Shown here: positions 38,651 through 46,676 of the stretch, piece by piece | How positions within the stretch are numbered: position 1 is the stretch's first letter | Layout of the letters: every line of letters begins with the position of its first letter | Assembly: GCA_903918755.1 (NCBI GenBank) | Contig: CAIXFN010000090.1 | Location: 1 to 64,000, forward strand | Source: an uncultured Pedosphaera sp. | GTDB taxonomy: Bacteria; Verrucomicrobiota; Verrucomicrobiia; Limisphaerales; Pedosphaeraceae | Length of the DNA: 64,000 nucleotides | Direction: 5' to 3' | The notes under the pieces: generated by a model | Database searches by the model: none | The model's input: the letters and a program-made list of their open reading frames with translations, nothing else | What the model was told of the DNA's origin: nothing | Program-made: the position numbers and the translations under genes

Positions 38651-41194
38651 TTACCGGAACATCTTGTTCTTCGAATCGCCGCGGGAAAGGAGATAAGCCA
38701 TGAGGTCCTCGATGTCCTCCGGCTTGAGACTGTTCAACAAGCCTTCCGGCATCATCGAAACTTTGGAGGTTTGGATGGATTCAATGTCCTTCCGGCTCAC
38801 ATTGGTCATGTTACCCGGGTCATACATGTCCTCAATGATGTTGAGGTTTTCCCCGCTCATGTTGCCCACCCGGCCGGTCACGCTGTCGCCGCCCTTTTTG
38901 GTGACGATGATGGCGGCATACTGGTCACTGATGACCTTGCTGGGTTCCACGATGGATTCCAACAGGTCGCGCACACTGAACCGGCCGGCGACCGCCGAAA
39001 GATCGGGGCCGACCAGGCCACCGTCATCCACAAAGCGGTGACACGAGGCACAGGAGACCTCGCCGTAGAGCGTGCGGCCACGCTCAAAATTGCGCCGGCT
39101 CTTGAGCCCGCGTTCCACCACGGGCACCAGTTCATCGAGGGTGTATTCCTTCACGAACGGACGGGCCGCCAATGCCTGGCGGGGCGATTCCTTCTTGGGC
39201 TTTACGTCCAAGATTGCCTTCAATTGGGTCTTCTCCGCTTCGCTCAGACCCTTGACGGCTTCCTTCTTCATGTTGTTGATGGAACTCGCAAAGGTATTGC
39301 CGCCGCGGTAATAGGGTGCTTTTTCCACAAACCAGCGGAAATATTCCTCCCGCAGGGCCGGCGTCCAGCCCGTCTTCAGGGTGCGCAGGGCCAGGACATA
39401 CTCGATCTGTTCCTGCTGCGTGGGCGCCCGGTGCAGGGCGGCCAGAACCTTCGGCGCCGCGGCGGGATCCTGGAGGTAAATGAGCAGATTGGCCAGTTGG
39501 ACATTGATGTCACGGGACTGGTCCGGGAAGCACGGATTGAATTTAGCCGCCAGTTCTTCGCAGGTCTTGTCATCGGGGCGACCCAAACGGATGAGAGTCA
39601 GCGAATAGGCGCGCAGCAGGTCCAGCCGGTCGCTTTTGCCGAGACGCGCCCAGGAGATTTTGTTCAGTGCTTCCAGCATCCGGCCTTCCAGCGCCGGATC
39701 GGGTTTCGGATCGGAATCCTTGTGGTGGATCTTGTCCTTGCCGCTCACCCGGGCCAGGGCGACCAGCGCCGCAATCGACCGGCGCGGGTTGGTTTCCTGA
39801 AGCGCCTTCTCGCGCCATTCGCCGGCATCCTGCCATTCGATGGCGGTCCGGGCCGCGAACCGGATTGCGCGATCCTGATCGTCCAGATAGCGCCAGGCGG
39901 TTTTCACCGCCGCCGGGTCGGCATGACCGTGGAATTGTTCGAGCTTATGGCGCAGGTCGCGCTTGGATTGCGATTTCGTCTCGGACTTGCTGGTGGCGGT
40001 GGACTCCTTGCCGGTATACGTCACACGGTAGAGCGCGGATTGCGTGCCGCGCCCGCCCACGGCGAAATACATAGCGCCATCGACAGGATTGATCACAATG
40101 TCCGTGACGGCCAGGGGCTGGCCGCTGATGAACTCTTCAACTTCCGCCTGATAGCTGGCCCCGGAGGGATGCAGGTGCAGGGCGCGGATCTTGCCGAAAC
40201 TCCAATCGTTGAGAAAGAGGGTCTCCTGGTATTTGGCCGGGAATTTCGCCCCGTAACCGAAAGTGATTCCGGTGGGCGAACCCGGGCCGATATCAAGCAC
40301 CGAGCCAAAGCTGTCCACGTAATAATCCGGCCATTTGCCGGAGCCATTGCGGAAGCCAAACTCCGCTCCGCTGATCACGTGATTCACGCGCGTGGGGCGG
40401 TACCAGGGATCACCAATATCCCATTCCATGTCCGCATCGTAGGTGAAGAGTTCGCCGAGGCGATTGAAGGCCAGGTCAAATTCATTGCGGAATCCCGCCG
40501 CGAAAAGTTCCCAAGTTTTGCCGTCGGGATCGGTTTTCGCAATCCAGCCCTGCGGGGCCATCGAGTCATCCATGAACCCGGTCGCGATGCGCGGGATGAG
40601 ATTGTCTTCGCACCAGACCTGGGGGACTTTCGAAGAGTCGATGGTGGTCAGCGTGCTGCTGTTGCCGACGACAATGTAGAGCGATTTTCCGTCCGGCGAC
40701 ACCACCAATGAATGCGCGCCATGCTCGCCGCTGGCGTCCAGTTTCCGCAGCAGTTTCACCTCATCAAAATGGTCGGTGCCCTTGGTGTCGCGCACGCGGT
40801 AAAGGCCATGCGGGCGGCTGCCTTCGTTCACCACCACGTACAGGCTGTCAAAGGCATAGAGCAACCCATGGGCCTGGCCGATGGGGAGGTCAATCAATTC
40901 GGGCTTGATCTCACCGGTTTGTCCGACGGCCGGCGGGGTCAGCCGGTACAGCTTGCCGTTCTGATCACCAACAATCAGCCGGCCTTTGGGATCCGTGCAC
41001 AGGCAGACCCAAGAACCTTCCTTGTCCCGGGGCACCGTGTAAAGTTTCTCGAGTTGGAAGTCTTTCGGGACATACAGATTCCCCACCGCGAAGGATTCGG
41101 CGGATTTCGGCGCTTTGTCATCGGCAGCCACAGCGGCGGTCGCGAAAACCGCCCCGACAAGCAGGGGCAGGATTATTTTGAATTGGTTTCTCAT
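38651..41194 (-). CDS. Secreted PVC-type protein: beta-propeller, HEAT repeats and C-terminal cytochrome c domain
   Basis: The 847-residue protein has a signal peptide (hydrophobic segment about 8-24, ending AVAA). Residues about 40-420 form a glucose/sorbosone-dehydrogenase-like propeller (for example FAAGFRNEFDLAFNRLGELF and WDIGDPWYRP), followed by an alpha-helical HEAT-like region at about 440-690. The C-terminal part holds one c-type heme motif CASCH in YGEVSCASCHRF and a distal Met region. Proteins of this build are abundant in Planctomycetes and Verrucomicrobia, where they are probably periplasmic oxidases of sugars or alcohols; the substrate is unknown. It is monocistronic with its own terminator. 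The start at 41194 matches the signal peptide. Confidence 0.85.
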   Translation of the reverse strand: MRNQFKIILPLLVGAVFATAAVAADDKAPKSAESFAVGNLYVPKDFQLEKLYTVPRDKEGSWVCLCTDPKGRLIVGDQNGKLYRLTPPAVGQTGEIKPELIDLPIGQAHGLLYAFDSLYVVVNEGSRPHGLYRVRDTKGTDHFDEVKLLRKLDASGEHGAHSLVVSPDGKSLYIVVGNSSTLTTIDSSKVPQVWCEDNLIPRIATGFMDDSMAPQGWIAKTDPDGKTWELFAAGFRNEFDLAFNRLGELFTYDADMEWDIGDPWYRPTRVNHVISGAEFGFRNGSGKWPDYYVDSFGSVLDIGPGSPTGITFGYGAKFPAKYQETLFLNDWSFGKIRALHLHPSGASYQAEVEEFISGQPLAVTDIVINPVDGAMYFAVGGRGTQSALYRVTYTGKESTATSKSETKSQSKRDLRHKLEQFHGHADPAAVKTAWRYLDDQDRAIRFAARTAIEWQDAGEWREKALQETNPRRSIAALVALARVSGKDKIHHKDSDPKPDPALEGRMLEALNKISWARLGKSDRLDLLRAYSLTLIRLGRPDDKTCEELAAKFNPCFPDQSRDINVQLANLLIYLQDPAAAPKVLAALHRAPTQQEQIEYVLALRTLKTGWTPALREEYFRWFVEKAPYYRGGNTFASSINNMKKEAVKGLSEAEKTQLKAILDVKPKKESPRQALAARPFVKEYTLDELVPVVERGLKSRRNFERGRTLYGEVSCASCHRFVDDGGLVGPDLSAVAGRFSVRDLLESIVEPSKVISDQYAAIIVTKKGGDSVTGRVGNMSGENLNIIEDMYDPGNMTNVSRKDIESIQTSKVSMMPEGLLNSLKPEDIEDLMAYLLSRGDSKNKMFR

Positions 41195-41280
41195 CGGATT
41201 AGTGTTTCGCCCACTCTGCCAAGCAACGTTTGTCCGACGCAACCCAATACTTTATTTCGGGCCGGAAATTGCTCGGCCGA

Positions 41281-41517
41281 TCACGGAGGAAAATGCCATC
41301 CGTCAATTCCACCCGGAGGTGGCAACGGCCGCCGCCGCTGCAGGCACAAGGCCAGCAAGAGTCCGCCGAAGATGCTGATAAGGGCTACCCATAAGAGTTG
41401 CCCGGAGTTTTCCGCGAAGAAATGGACCGGCTCATTGGTGATGAAATCTTGGACCAAATCACCGACCGCGGAAACGGTGACCACCGCCGTCGCAAAGAGG
41501 ACGACCCTTTTCTTCAT
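41281..41517 (-). CDS. Small membrane protein of unknown function
   Basis: The 78-residue product has two hydrophobic stretches (about 5-18 and 41-58), an LLALCLQRRRP end to the second helix and a Pro/Gly-rich tail. No motif is recognised. It lies 63 bp downstream of the halogenase-like gene on the same strand, so it could be the last member of that operon. It may be a chance frame; the clear two-helix pattern and Lys/Arg-flanked ends support a real small membrane protein. Confidence 0.45.
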   Translation of the reverse strand: MKKRVVLFATAVVTVSAVGDLVQDFITNEPVHFFAENSGQLLWVALISIFGGLLLALCLQRRRPLPPPGGIDGWHFPP

Positions 41518-41580
41518 GAACCAGAGCCTGACCTCCGCCCGCCGACGCGAGAGACGCGCACGGCGGACGGAGTCAATTCC

Positions 41581-42867
41581 TCAAGCCGCCACAGCCGTAA
41601 CGGCTTGCGGTACTTCCAGCGGTTGCCCCACCGGCAAGGAATCGGGGAGCGTGACGAATTCCGAGATTTGCGTCCACAGCACCGAGAAATCCTTGTTCAC
41701 GTCGCCGCTCAGGCAGTCGGTGATGGAACCGGTCGCGTCGGGGTATTTGTTGGTCACCTCGCGAAAGCTGAATTTCGGGTCGTAAAAGGCATAAACCAAT
41801 TTGCGCATGTTTTCCACGCCCTGGCGCAGGGCCGTGGCATAGGCGGCAAATTGACCGGGGGAAAAGTCCCGCGCCACCAGGGCCTGATGCACGGCATCCG
41901 CGGCCATCACGCCACTCTTGAGGGCGAGCATCACGCCGGAGGAAAACACCGGGTCCAGGAAGGCGAAGGCATCACCCACGAGCAACAATCCCTCGGTTCC
42001 GCAGTGCCGGGAATGATGCGAATACTCGCTGGTCAGATGATACTGCCCCGTGGATTTGCCGGCCGCCAGATGCTGTTTGATCCACTGGTTCTGCTCCACC
42101 TCGCGGTTGAAGATTTCCTCGGGAGCCTTAACACCGTCCCGGGTCAGGTACTTGCCTTCCGCCACGACGCCGACGCTGATGATGTCATTATGCTGCGGGA
42201 TGTACCAGAACCAGCCCTTTTCGGGCACGTACGCCACCGTGGTGGCACCGCCATCTACGCCCTCATCGCGCAGCGCTCCTTTGTAGTAGGTCCATACGGC
42301 GACCTTGTTCAAATAAGGGTCCTTCATGCGCCAGTTGTTACGGACGGAAGCGAAGGCTTCCTTACCGGTGCAATCCAGGGTCATGGGCGCCAGATAATCG
42401 ACCGTTTCGCCGGTGCGCGTCAGCGCCCGTACCCCGGTCACCCGCCCGCCGTCCTTGAGCAACTCCTTGACGGTAATCTCCTCAATCACCGCCGCGCCCT
42501 TGGCCCGCGCGTTGTCCAGAAGCATCTGATCAAATTCCGAACGCAGGACCTGCCACGTTTGCGCCACGCTTTCCCGATCGTAGCGGTTGAAGAAATAGAA
42601 CGGCTGGCTCGCGCGCCCCGAAGGGGAAACGAACTGCACGCTGTATTTTTTCACGAAGGCGGATTGCCGCATCTGGTTGATCAGTCCCAGCCGTTCCAGT
42701 GGTTGGAACGTGAACGGCAGCAGGGATTCGCCAATATGGTAGCGGGGAAATGTTTCCCGTTCCAGCACCAGCACGCGATGGCCCTGCTCGGCCAGCAGCG
42801 CGGCGGCCGAGGTGCCGGCGGGCCCGGCGCCAATGATCAAAACGTCGTAATCAGAGTTGCTTTTCAT
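41581..42867 (-). CDS. FAD-dependent oxidoreductase with flavin-halogenase motifs
   Basis: The 428-residue protein has the FAD GxGxxG motif at 13-18 (GAGPAG), GESLLP at 46-51, Lys73/Lys74 in FVKKYSVQF where halogenases place the lysine that carries hypohalous acid, and the WxWxIP halogenase signature at 219-224 (WFWYIP). Flavin-dependent halogenases chlorinate or brominate aromatic substrates such as tryptophan, pyrroles or phenols. The substrate cannot be read from the sequence; a carrier-bound phenol is possible because the upstream gene resembles a chorismate lyase. Related non-halogenating reductases share the FAD fold, so the activity remains a prediction. It is 53 bp after the chorismate-lyase-like gene. 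Confidence 0.75.
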   Translation of the reverse strand: MKSNSDYDVLIIGAGPAGTSAAALLAEQGHRVLVLERETFPRYHIGESLLPFTFQPLERLGLINQMRQSAFVKKYSVQFVSPSGRASQPFYFFNRYDRESVAQTWQVLRSEFDQMLLDNARAKGAAVIEEITVKELLKDGGRVTGVRALTRTGETVDYLAPMTLDCTGKEAFASVRNNWRMKDPYLNKVAVWTYYKGALRDEGVDGGATTVAYVPEKGWFWYIPQHNDIISVGVVAEGKYLTRDGVKAPEEIFNREVEQNQWIKQHLAAGKSTGQYHLTSEYSHHSRHCGTEGLLLVGDAFAFLDPVFSSGVMLALKSGVMAADAVHQALVARDFSPGQFAAYATALRQGVENMRKLVYAFYDPKFSFREVTNKYPDATGSITDCLSGDVNKDFSVLWTQISEFVTLPDSLPVGQPLEVPQAVTAVAA

Positions 42868-42920
42868 ATTTGGGAATAGGGGTTTTGGTCAGGAGTTAAA
42901 AAAAGTTCGCGGCCGGGGGA

Positions 42921-43520
42921 TCAGCGTGGTGCGCTTTCCCGGCCAGCGGCCACCGGGAGAATCTCCACGATTTCCGCCAGCGCGCGTTGATGGGGATCAA
43001 ACAGGGTATTGCGCCGCCCATATAAGACCTGCGCTCCGGACAGCTGCAACAGCTCATTAATGAGCCGATCCGAGGCAATCCGGAAAAATGCGCTGGGGCG
43101 GCTGGTGTGTTGGATCCGGCAGGATTCCAGGATATGTCCCAGTGGTTGGTGTTCCTGCAGGATCTCGGCCTGAGCGGACGCCGGGAACAGGTGGAGACTG
43201 ATTTTGATGGCCCCGAATTCCACCGGCTGGTTGTTGTCATCCCGCAGCAGTGTCACCTCGCGGAAATAATCCCCGCCCTGGCGACGGGAGCCGATCACGC
43301 GGAGATGAAGAAGGGTACCGTGAAACTTTTCCAAAGTGGGCGTCATATCCGCCTGATGCACCAGCAGGCGGCGATAAGGTTCGGGCACCGCTTCGCCCTC
43401 GATCACGGACAAGGGGGGCAGCGGCTTCCCGGCTTGCGCGTAAAATTGGTCCAGCGGATGAACCAGCGCGGAGCCGGAGCAGATCGGACCGTCGGCGGGA
43501 ATGGGTCCGGGTTCAAGCAT
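42921..43520 (-). CDS. Chorismate-lyase-like (UbiC/DUF98 fold) protein
   Basis: The 199-residue protein resembles the chorismate lyase/UTRA fold: LDQFYAQAGKPLPPLSVIEG near residue 24, a central HLRVIGSRRQGGDYFREVTL, and the C-terminal YGRRNTLFDPHQRALAEIVE. Members convert chorismate to 4-hydroxybenzoate and pyruvate or sense related ligands. It overlaps the end of the radical SAM gene by 8 bp and precedes the halogenase-like gene. If it makes 4-hydroxybenzoate, the neighbouring halogenase-like enzyme would have a phenolic substrate. The catalytic residues could not be confirmed by eye. Confidence 0.65.
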   Translation of the reverse strand: MLEPGPIPADGPICSGSALVHPLDQFYAQAGKPLPPLSVIEGEAVPEPYRRLLVHQADMTPTLEKFHGTLLHLRVIGSRRQGGDYFREVTLLRDDNNQPVEFGAIKISLHLFPASAQAEILQEHQPLGHILESCRIQHTSRPSAFFRIASDRLINELLQLSGAQVLYGRRNTLFDPHQRALAEIVEILPVAAGRESAPR

Positions 43521-44880
43521 AGCGCACGTTTTTGTGCTCCGGCAGGAAGAATTCCGGCAGCAAACGGTCCACCTGGAGCAAGCCTTCCCGGTTCAGCCGG
43601 ATGATGTCGCCGTCCACGGTGAGGAATCCCCAATCGTGCAAGGTTCGCAACGGCGTGGCGAAATGGGTCGCCGGATCCGCGCCAAATTTTTGGGTGAAGT
43701 AAGCCCGGCTCACGTGACCCAGTTTCATTTGCAGAATGAATTCCCGGATGTACCGCTCCTCGGCCGTCGGCGTCAAAGCCCGGTAAACCGGCAGTTCGCC
43801 GGCTTTGATTTTGGCCAGATACGGGTCGAATTCGTGGTGGTTTTGGTAATGCGTGCCCCCGATGTGCCCAAAGGAGGCCACCCCCAGCGAGAGCAAATCA
43901 GCCCCCGCCCACAGGCGGTCGCGGTAGATAAATTTCGTCTTGTCCGGATTCTTGATCGCGGTATACGCGCTGGAAATTGTGTAGCCGGCGCGTTCCATTT
44001 CCGTGAAGGCGTAATCCACCCAATGCCGCTTGGTTTCCCAGTCCGCCACCGGGGCCACCAATTTGCCTTCGGCCTTCATCTGGCGGTAGATGGTGGTGTT
44101 GTACGGAACTTCCATTTCGTAGATCGTCACGCTGTCCGGCGCCATGGCAATCGTCTGCCGCACACAATCACGCCAATTGTCCTCGGTTTCCTCCACCATG
44201 CCGGCGATGAGATCGATGTTGATCTGCGGGAAGTTCAGCTCCCGGGCATAGCCGTAGGCTCGGGTGATTTCCTTGCTGTGATGGGCCCGGCCATTGATTT
44301 CCAGGATGTGGTCGTTAAAATTTTCCACGCCAAGGCTCAGGCGCGTCACCCCCAGATCCCGAATGGCCTTCAGCTTGTGATCGGTCAGGGTGCCGGGCTC
44401 CGCCTCAAACGCCACTTCTTCCGCCTCGTCCCACGGCAGCAGGGCTTTCATGCCATCGGTGAGGAAGCGCAGTTGATCCACCGACAAATAGGACGGGGTG
44501 CCGCCGCCAAAATAGATGAAATTCGGTTTGCGCCCGGCAATGGCCGGGCGGGTGGCATAGGCGGCAAACTCCTGCAAAGTGGCGTCCAGATAATTGCGAA
44601 TGGCCGCCGAATCCTTGTCCGTGTAAACTTTGAAATAGCAGAAGTGACAGCGCTTCCGGCAAAACGGGATGTGCAGATAAACTCCCAGCGGCGGGACTGG
44701 CGCACCGTCAACACCCGGCACCCGGTCCAAAGCCGCCGCGAGTTGGGGCGCGAATTCCGGTTTCCAAAACGAAAAGGGCGGGTAATTCGAGACGAAGTAA
44801 TTGCCCACGGTGGTTTGCTTCTCCAAGGGTGGAGCGGTCGGGGTGGGCGGCAACGGCGGAGGCAGGATGGGGTTGCTCAT
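43513..44880 (-). CDS. HemN/HemW-like radical SAM protein
   Basis: The 455-residue protein has the radical SAM triad in FCRKRCHFCYF (Cys-x3-Cys-x2-Cys) near residue 74, the following FIYFGGGTPSYLS and EAEPGTL, and a C-terminal HemN-like domain (TAEERYIREFILQMKLG). It resembles coproporphyrinogen III oxidase-family enzymes, but the third Cys is followed by Tyr-Phe instead of the common Asp-Phe. HemN-like enzymes also include class C methylases used in natural-product synthesis and heme-degrading or heme-chaperone proteins. It overlaps the MGMT-like gene (ATGA) and the chorismate-lyase-like gene, so it belongs to that operon. Heme synthesis proper is not supported by context. Confidence 0.8.
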   Translation of the reverse strand: MSNPILPPPLPPTPTAPPLEKQTTVGNYFVSNYPPFSFWKPEFAPQLAAALDRVPGVDGAPVPPLGVYLHIPFCRKRCHFCYFKVYTDKDSAAIRNYLDATLQEFAAYATRPAIAGRKPNFIYFGGGTPSYLSVDQLRFLTDGMKALLPWDEAEEVAFEAEPGTLTDHKLKAIRDLGVTRLSLGVENFNDHILEINGRAHHSKEITRAYGYARELNFPQINIDLIAGMVEETEDNWRDCVRQTIAMAPDSVTIYEMEVPYNTTIYRQMKAEGKLVAPVADWETKRHWVDYAFTEMERAGYTISSAYTAIKNPDKTKFIYRDRLWAGADLLSLGVASFGHIGGTHYQNHHEFDPYLAKIKAGELPVYRALTPTAEERYIREFILQMKLGHVSRAYFTQKFGADPATHFATPLRTLHDWGFLTVDGDIIRLNREGLLQVDRLLPEFFLPEHKNVRYA

Positions 44881-45374
44881 TTCAGTTCAGCGTACAGGGC
44901 TTTCTCGTAATCCGCCACCCGGGGCGGACGTTTACCTTGGGCAGGCAGCAGGCGGTGACCTTCGGAAGCCAATAGGCGGGCCTGGGTTTCCCCGCCGCCA
45001 GGGTATCTGGGGTTCAATGTCCCCCCGGCTTTCAACGTCCGCCACCAGGGCGTCCGCTGATCGTTGCCAGCCGCCGCTGCTTCCTCGGCCGCGTGGGCCG
45101 CGATCCAGGCAAAAATTCCGGTGGTCAGGGGGCAGGCGATATTCACCCGGTGCTTTCTTGCAAGCGCCGCCCGCAATTCGTTGATGGTGGCCACTTTCCC
45201 CAGGGGAATTTGCCGCATCAGCGCGTCCACTTCCAGCGGGGCTGGCACCACCATGGTTCCCGAGCCCCAGTTCTTCGTCATCCGCTCCGTGATGGGCTCC
45301 ACTTTGGGCAGACCTTTGCTGTCGGCCAACTTTTCCTGCCACGATTTGCGCTGCTTGGCGGCGGAGGTTTTCAT
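44877..45374 (-). CDS. MGMT-like (alkyltransferase-like) protein without the active-site Cys
   Basis: The 165-residue protein has the DNA-binding half of O6-alkylguanine transferases: an IPLGKVATINELRAAL stretch near 56-71 and CPLTTGIFAWIAAHAAEE near 81-98. Where repair enzymes have PCHR, this has Pro-Trp-Trp-Arg (109-112), the arrangement of alkyltransferase-like proteins that bind but do not repair alkylguanine. A larger N-terminal segment (about 1-45) precedes it, so the family may have another job. It overlaps both neighbours by 4 bp (PQQ-type propeller upstream, radical SAM downstream). Confidence 0.75.
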   Translation of the reverse strand: MKTSAAKQRKSWQEKLADSKGLPKVEPITERMTKNWGSGTMVVPAPLEVDALMRQIPLGKVATINELRAALARKHRVNIACPLTTGIFAWIAAHAAEEAAAAGNDQRTPWWRTLKAGGTLNPRYPGGGETQARLLASEGHRLLPAQGKRPPRVADYEKALYAELK

Positions 45375-46492
45375 TTGGGTTTGGCGCCAAAACAATAGAC
45401 GTTCCCGTCGTCGCACCCGATGACAATCCGCCCGTCCGCGATCGCCGGCGAACTGTCCAGCGGCCGGCCGATTTCATAGGACCAAAGTTCTTTGCCTTCA
45501 CCCAAGGAGACCACATACAGCCGGCCGTCGTCGGAGCCCACGACTGCCTTGCCCGCGCAAACGGCCGGGGAGCTATCCACCTTGCCCCGGGTGGCGAAGG
45601 ACCACAGCGGCTGACCATCCGCGCGATTCACGCAGTGCAATTGCTTGTCCCGGCCGCCAAAGATCACCCGGTCTGGCAGCACCGCGGGGGAGGAAAAATA
45701 GGGAAAGGCGCGATCGCGGAACGTCCAAATCTTTTTACCGGCAGCCAGATCCACGCATTGAAACTCGTTTTCGAAATGGCCGAAATAAGCCCGATCCTCC
45801 GCCAGGGCCAGTGAGCCGGCGACGTATGCTCCCGCCTCCACCTCTTTTACCTGTTGCCCGTCCGCCAGGGAAATAACGTGCAGCAGGGCGTCGCAGCCGC
45901 CAAATACCGTCTTGCCGCCCGCCACGGCCGGCGAGCCGTTGATGTAATTACCGCTTTCGTAGGTCCAAACCGCCCGGCCGGTCACCGCGTCCACGCAGTG
46001 CAGTTTGTAATCATAACTGCCGACGATGATGCGGTTGGTCTCACCGATTTTGACCCAGTTGGGGCCGCCGAGAATTTTGTCGCCGGTTTCATACTTCCAG
46101 ATCTGTTTGCCCGTCCCGGCATCCACTGAGTAGAGAAAAGCATCGGTGGAACCGACATAAACCCGACCGTTCAGCACCAGCGGAGAGGATTCCACGGGTC
46201 CACCCGTGGGAAAAATCCAGACCTGCTTGCCGGTGGCCAGATCCAGGGCATACAGGTTGGTGTCACCGGAACCGATGAATACGCGCCCGTTAACAATGGC
46301 CGCGGAAGATTTGACGGGACCTCCAGTCTTGAAAGTCCAAAGCAATTGCAAGTCATCCGGGAGTTGGCTGGAAGTCACCCCCAATAAGGCGGGCCCCCCA
46401 CGAAACATGGGCCAAGCCTCCGCCCCGGCGGCCGGGAGGGTCGCCAACAGCGCCAGGAGAGCCAGCAGCGCGAAATAACGGGTCAGTTTCAT
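45371..46492 (-). CDS. Secreted PQQ-like beta-propeller protein
   Basis: The 373-residue protein has a signal peptide (MKLTRYFALLALLALLATL start) and about eight PQQ-type blades, each with the W-x-F/Y-x-T-G-G-x-V-x-S-S-P/A pattern (for example LWTFKTGGPVKSS and VWIFPTGGPVESSP). It should be a periplasmic propeller, perhaps binding PQQ or acting as a BamB-like scaffold; quinoprotein catalytic residues were not found. GGAAG 6 nt before the ATG is a suitable ribosome-binding site. It is the first gene of the MGMT-like/radical SAM/lyase/halogenase operon and is divergent from the DUF1080 gene. Confidence 0.88.
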   Translation of the reverse strand: MKLTRYFALLALLALLATLPAAGAEAWPMFRGGPALLGVTSSQLPDDLQLLWTFKTGGPVKSSAAIVNGRVFIGSGDTNLYALDLATGKQVWIFPTGGPVESSPLVLNGRVYVGSTDAFLYSVDAGTGKQIWKYETGDKILGGPNWVKIGETNRIIVGSYDYKLHCVDAVTGRAVWTYESGNYINGSPAVAGGKTVFGGCDALLHVISLADGQQVKEVEAGAYVAGSLALAEDRAYFGHFENEFQCVDLAAGKKIWTFRDRAFPYFSSPAVLPDRVIFGGRDKQLHCVNRADGQPLWSFATRGKVDSSPAVCAGKAVVGSDDGRLYVVSLGEGKELWSYEIGRPLDSSPAIADGRIVIGCDDGNVYCFGAKPK

Positions 46493-46642
46493 TCGGTCTT
46501 CCGCTTCAACAGGTTGCCAAGACACCAGTCACGGCACTATCGCCCAGCCCATTATTTTTGCAAACAAATAATACTTATACGTATCAAATTCTTCCGCGTG
46601 CATCCCCGGCATCGTTGATCGTCCGGATAATTTGGAGCCCGC

Positions 46643-46670
46643 TTGACAGGGCGCACCAGTCTTGAATAAT
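46643..46670 (+). promoter_or_regulatory. Consensus promoter of the DUF1080 gene placing transcription start at the ATG
   Basis: TTGACA (46643-46648, 6/6), a 16-bp spacer and AATAAT (46665-46670, 5/6) form a strong sigma-70-type promoter. Only TCCCCA separates the -10 from the ATG at 46677, so the start site should be the A of the start codon or next to it. Confidence 0.7.
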
Positions 46671-46676
46671 TCCCCA

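Noticed and set aside
38588-40711. A 707-codon plus-strand frame opposite the propeller-cytochrome gene
   Set aside because: Its opposite strand carries a clear signal peptide, propeller and CxxCH protein with its own terminator, so this frame is a shadow.
43513-44880. Naming the radical SAM protein hemW or hemN
   Set aside because: The motif lacks the Asp-Phe after the third Cys and the gene sits with halogenase-like and lyase-like genes rather than heme genes, so a heme role is not supported.
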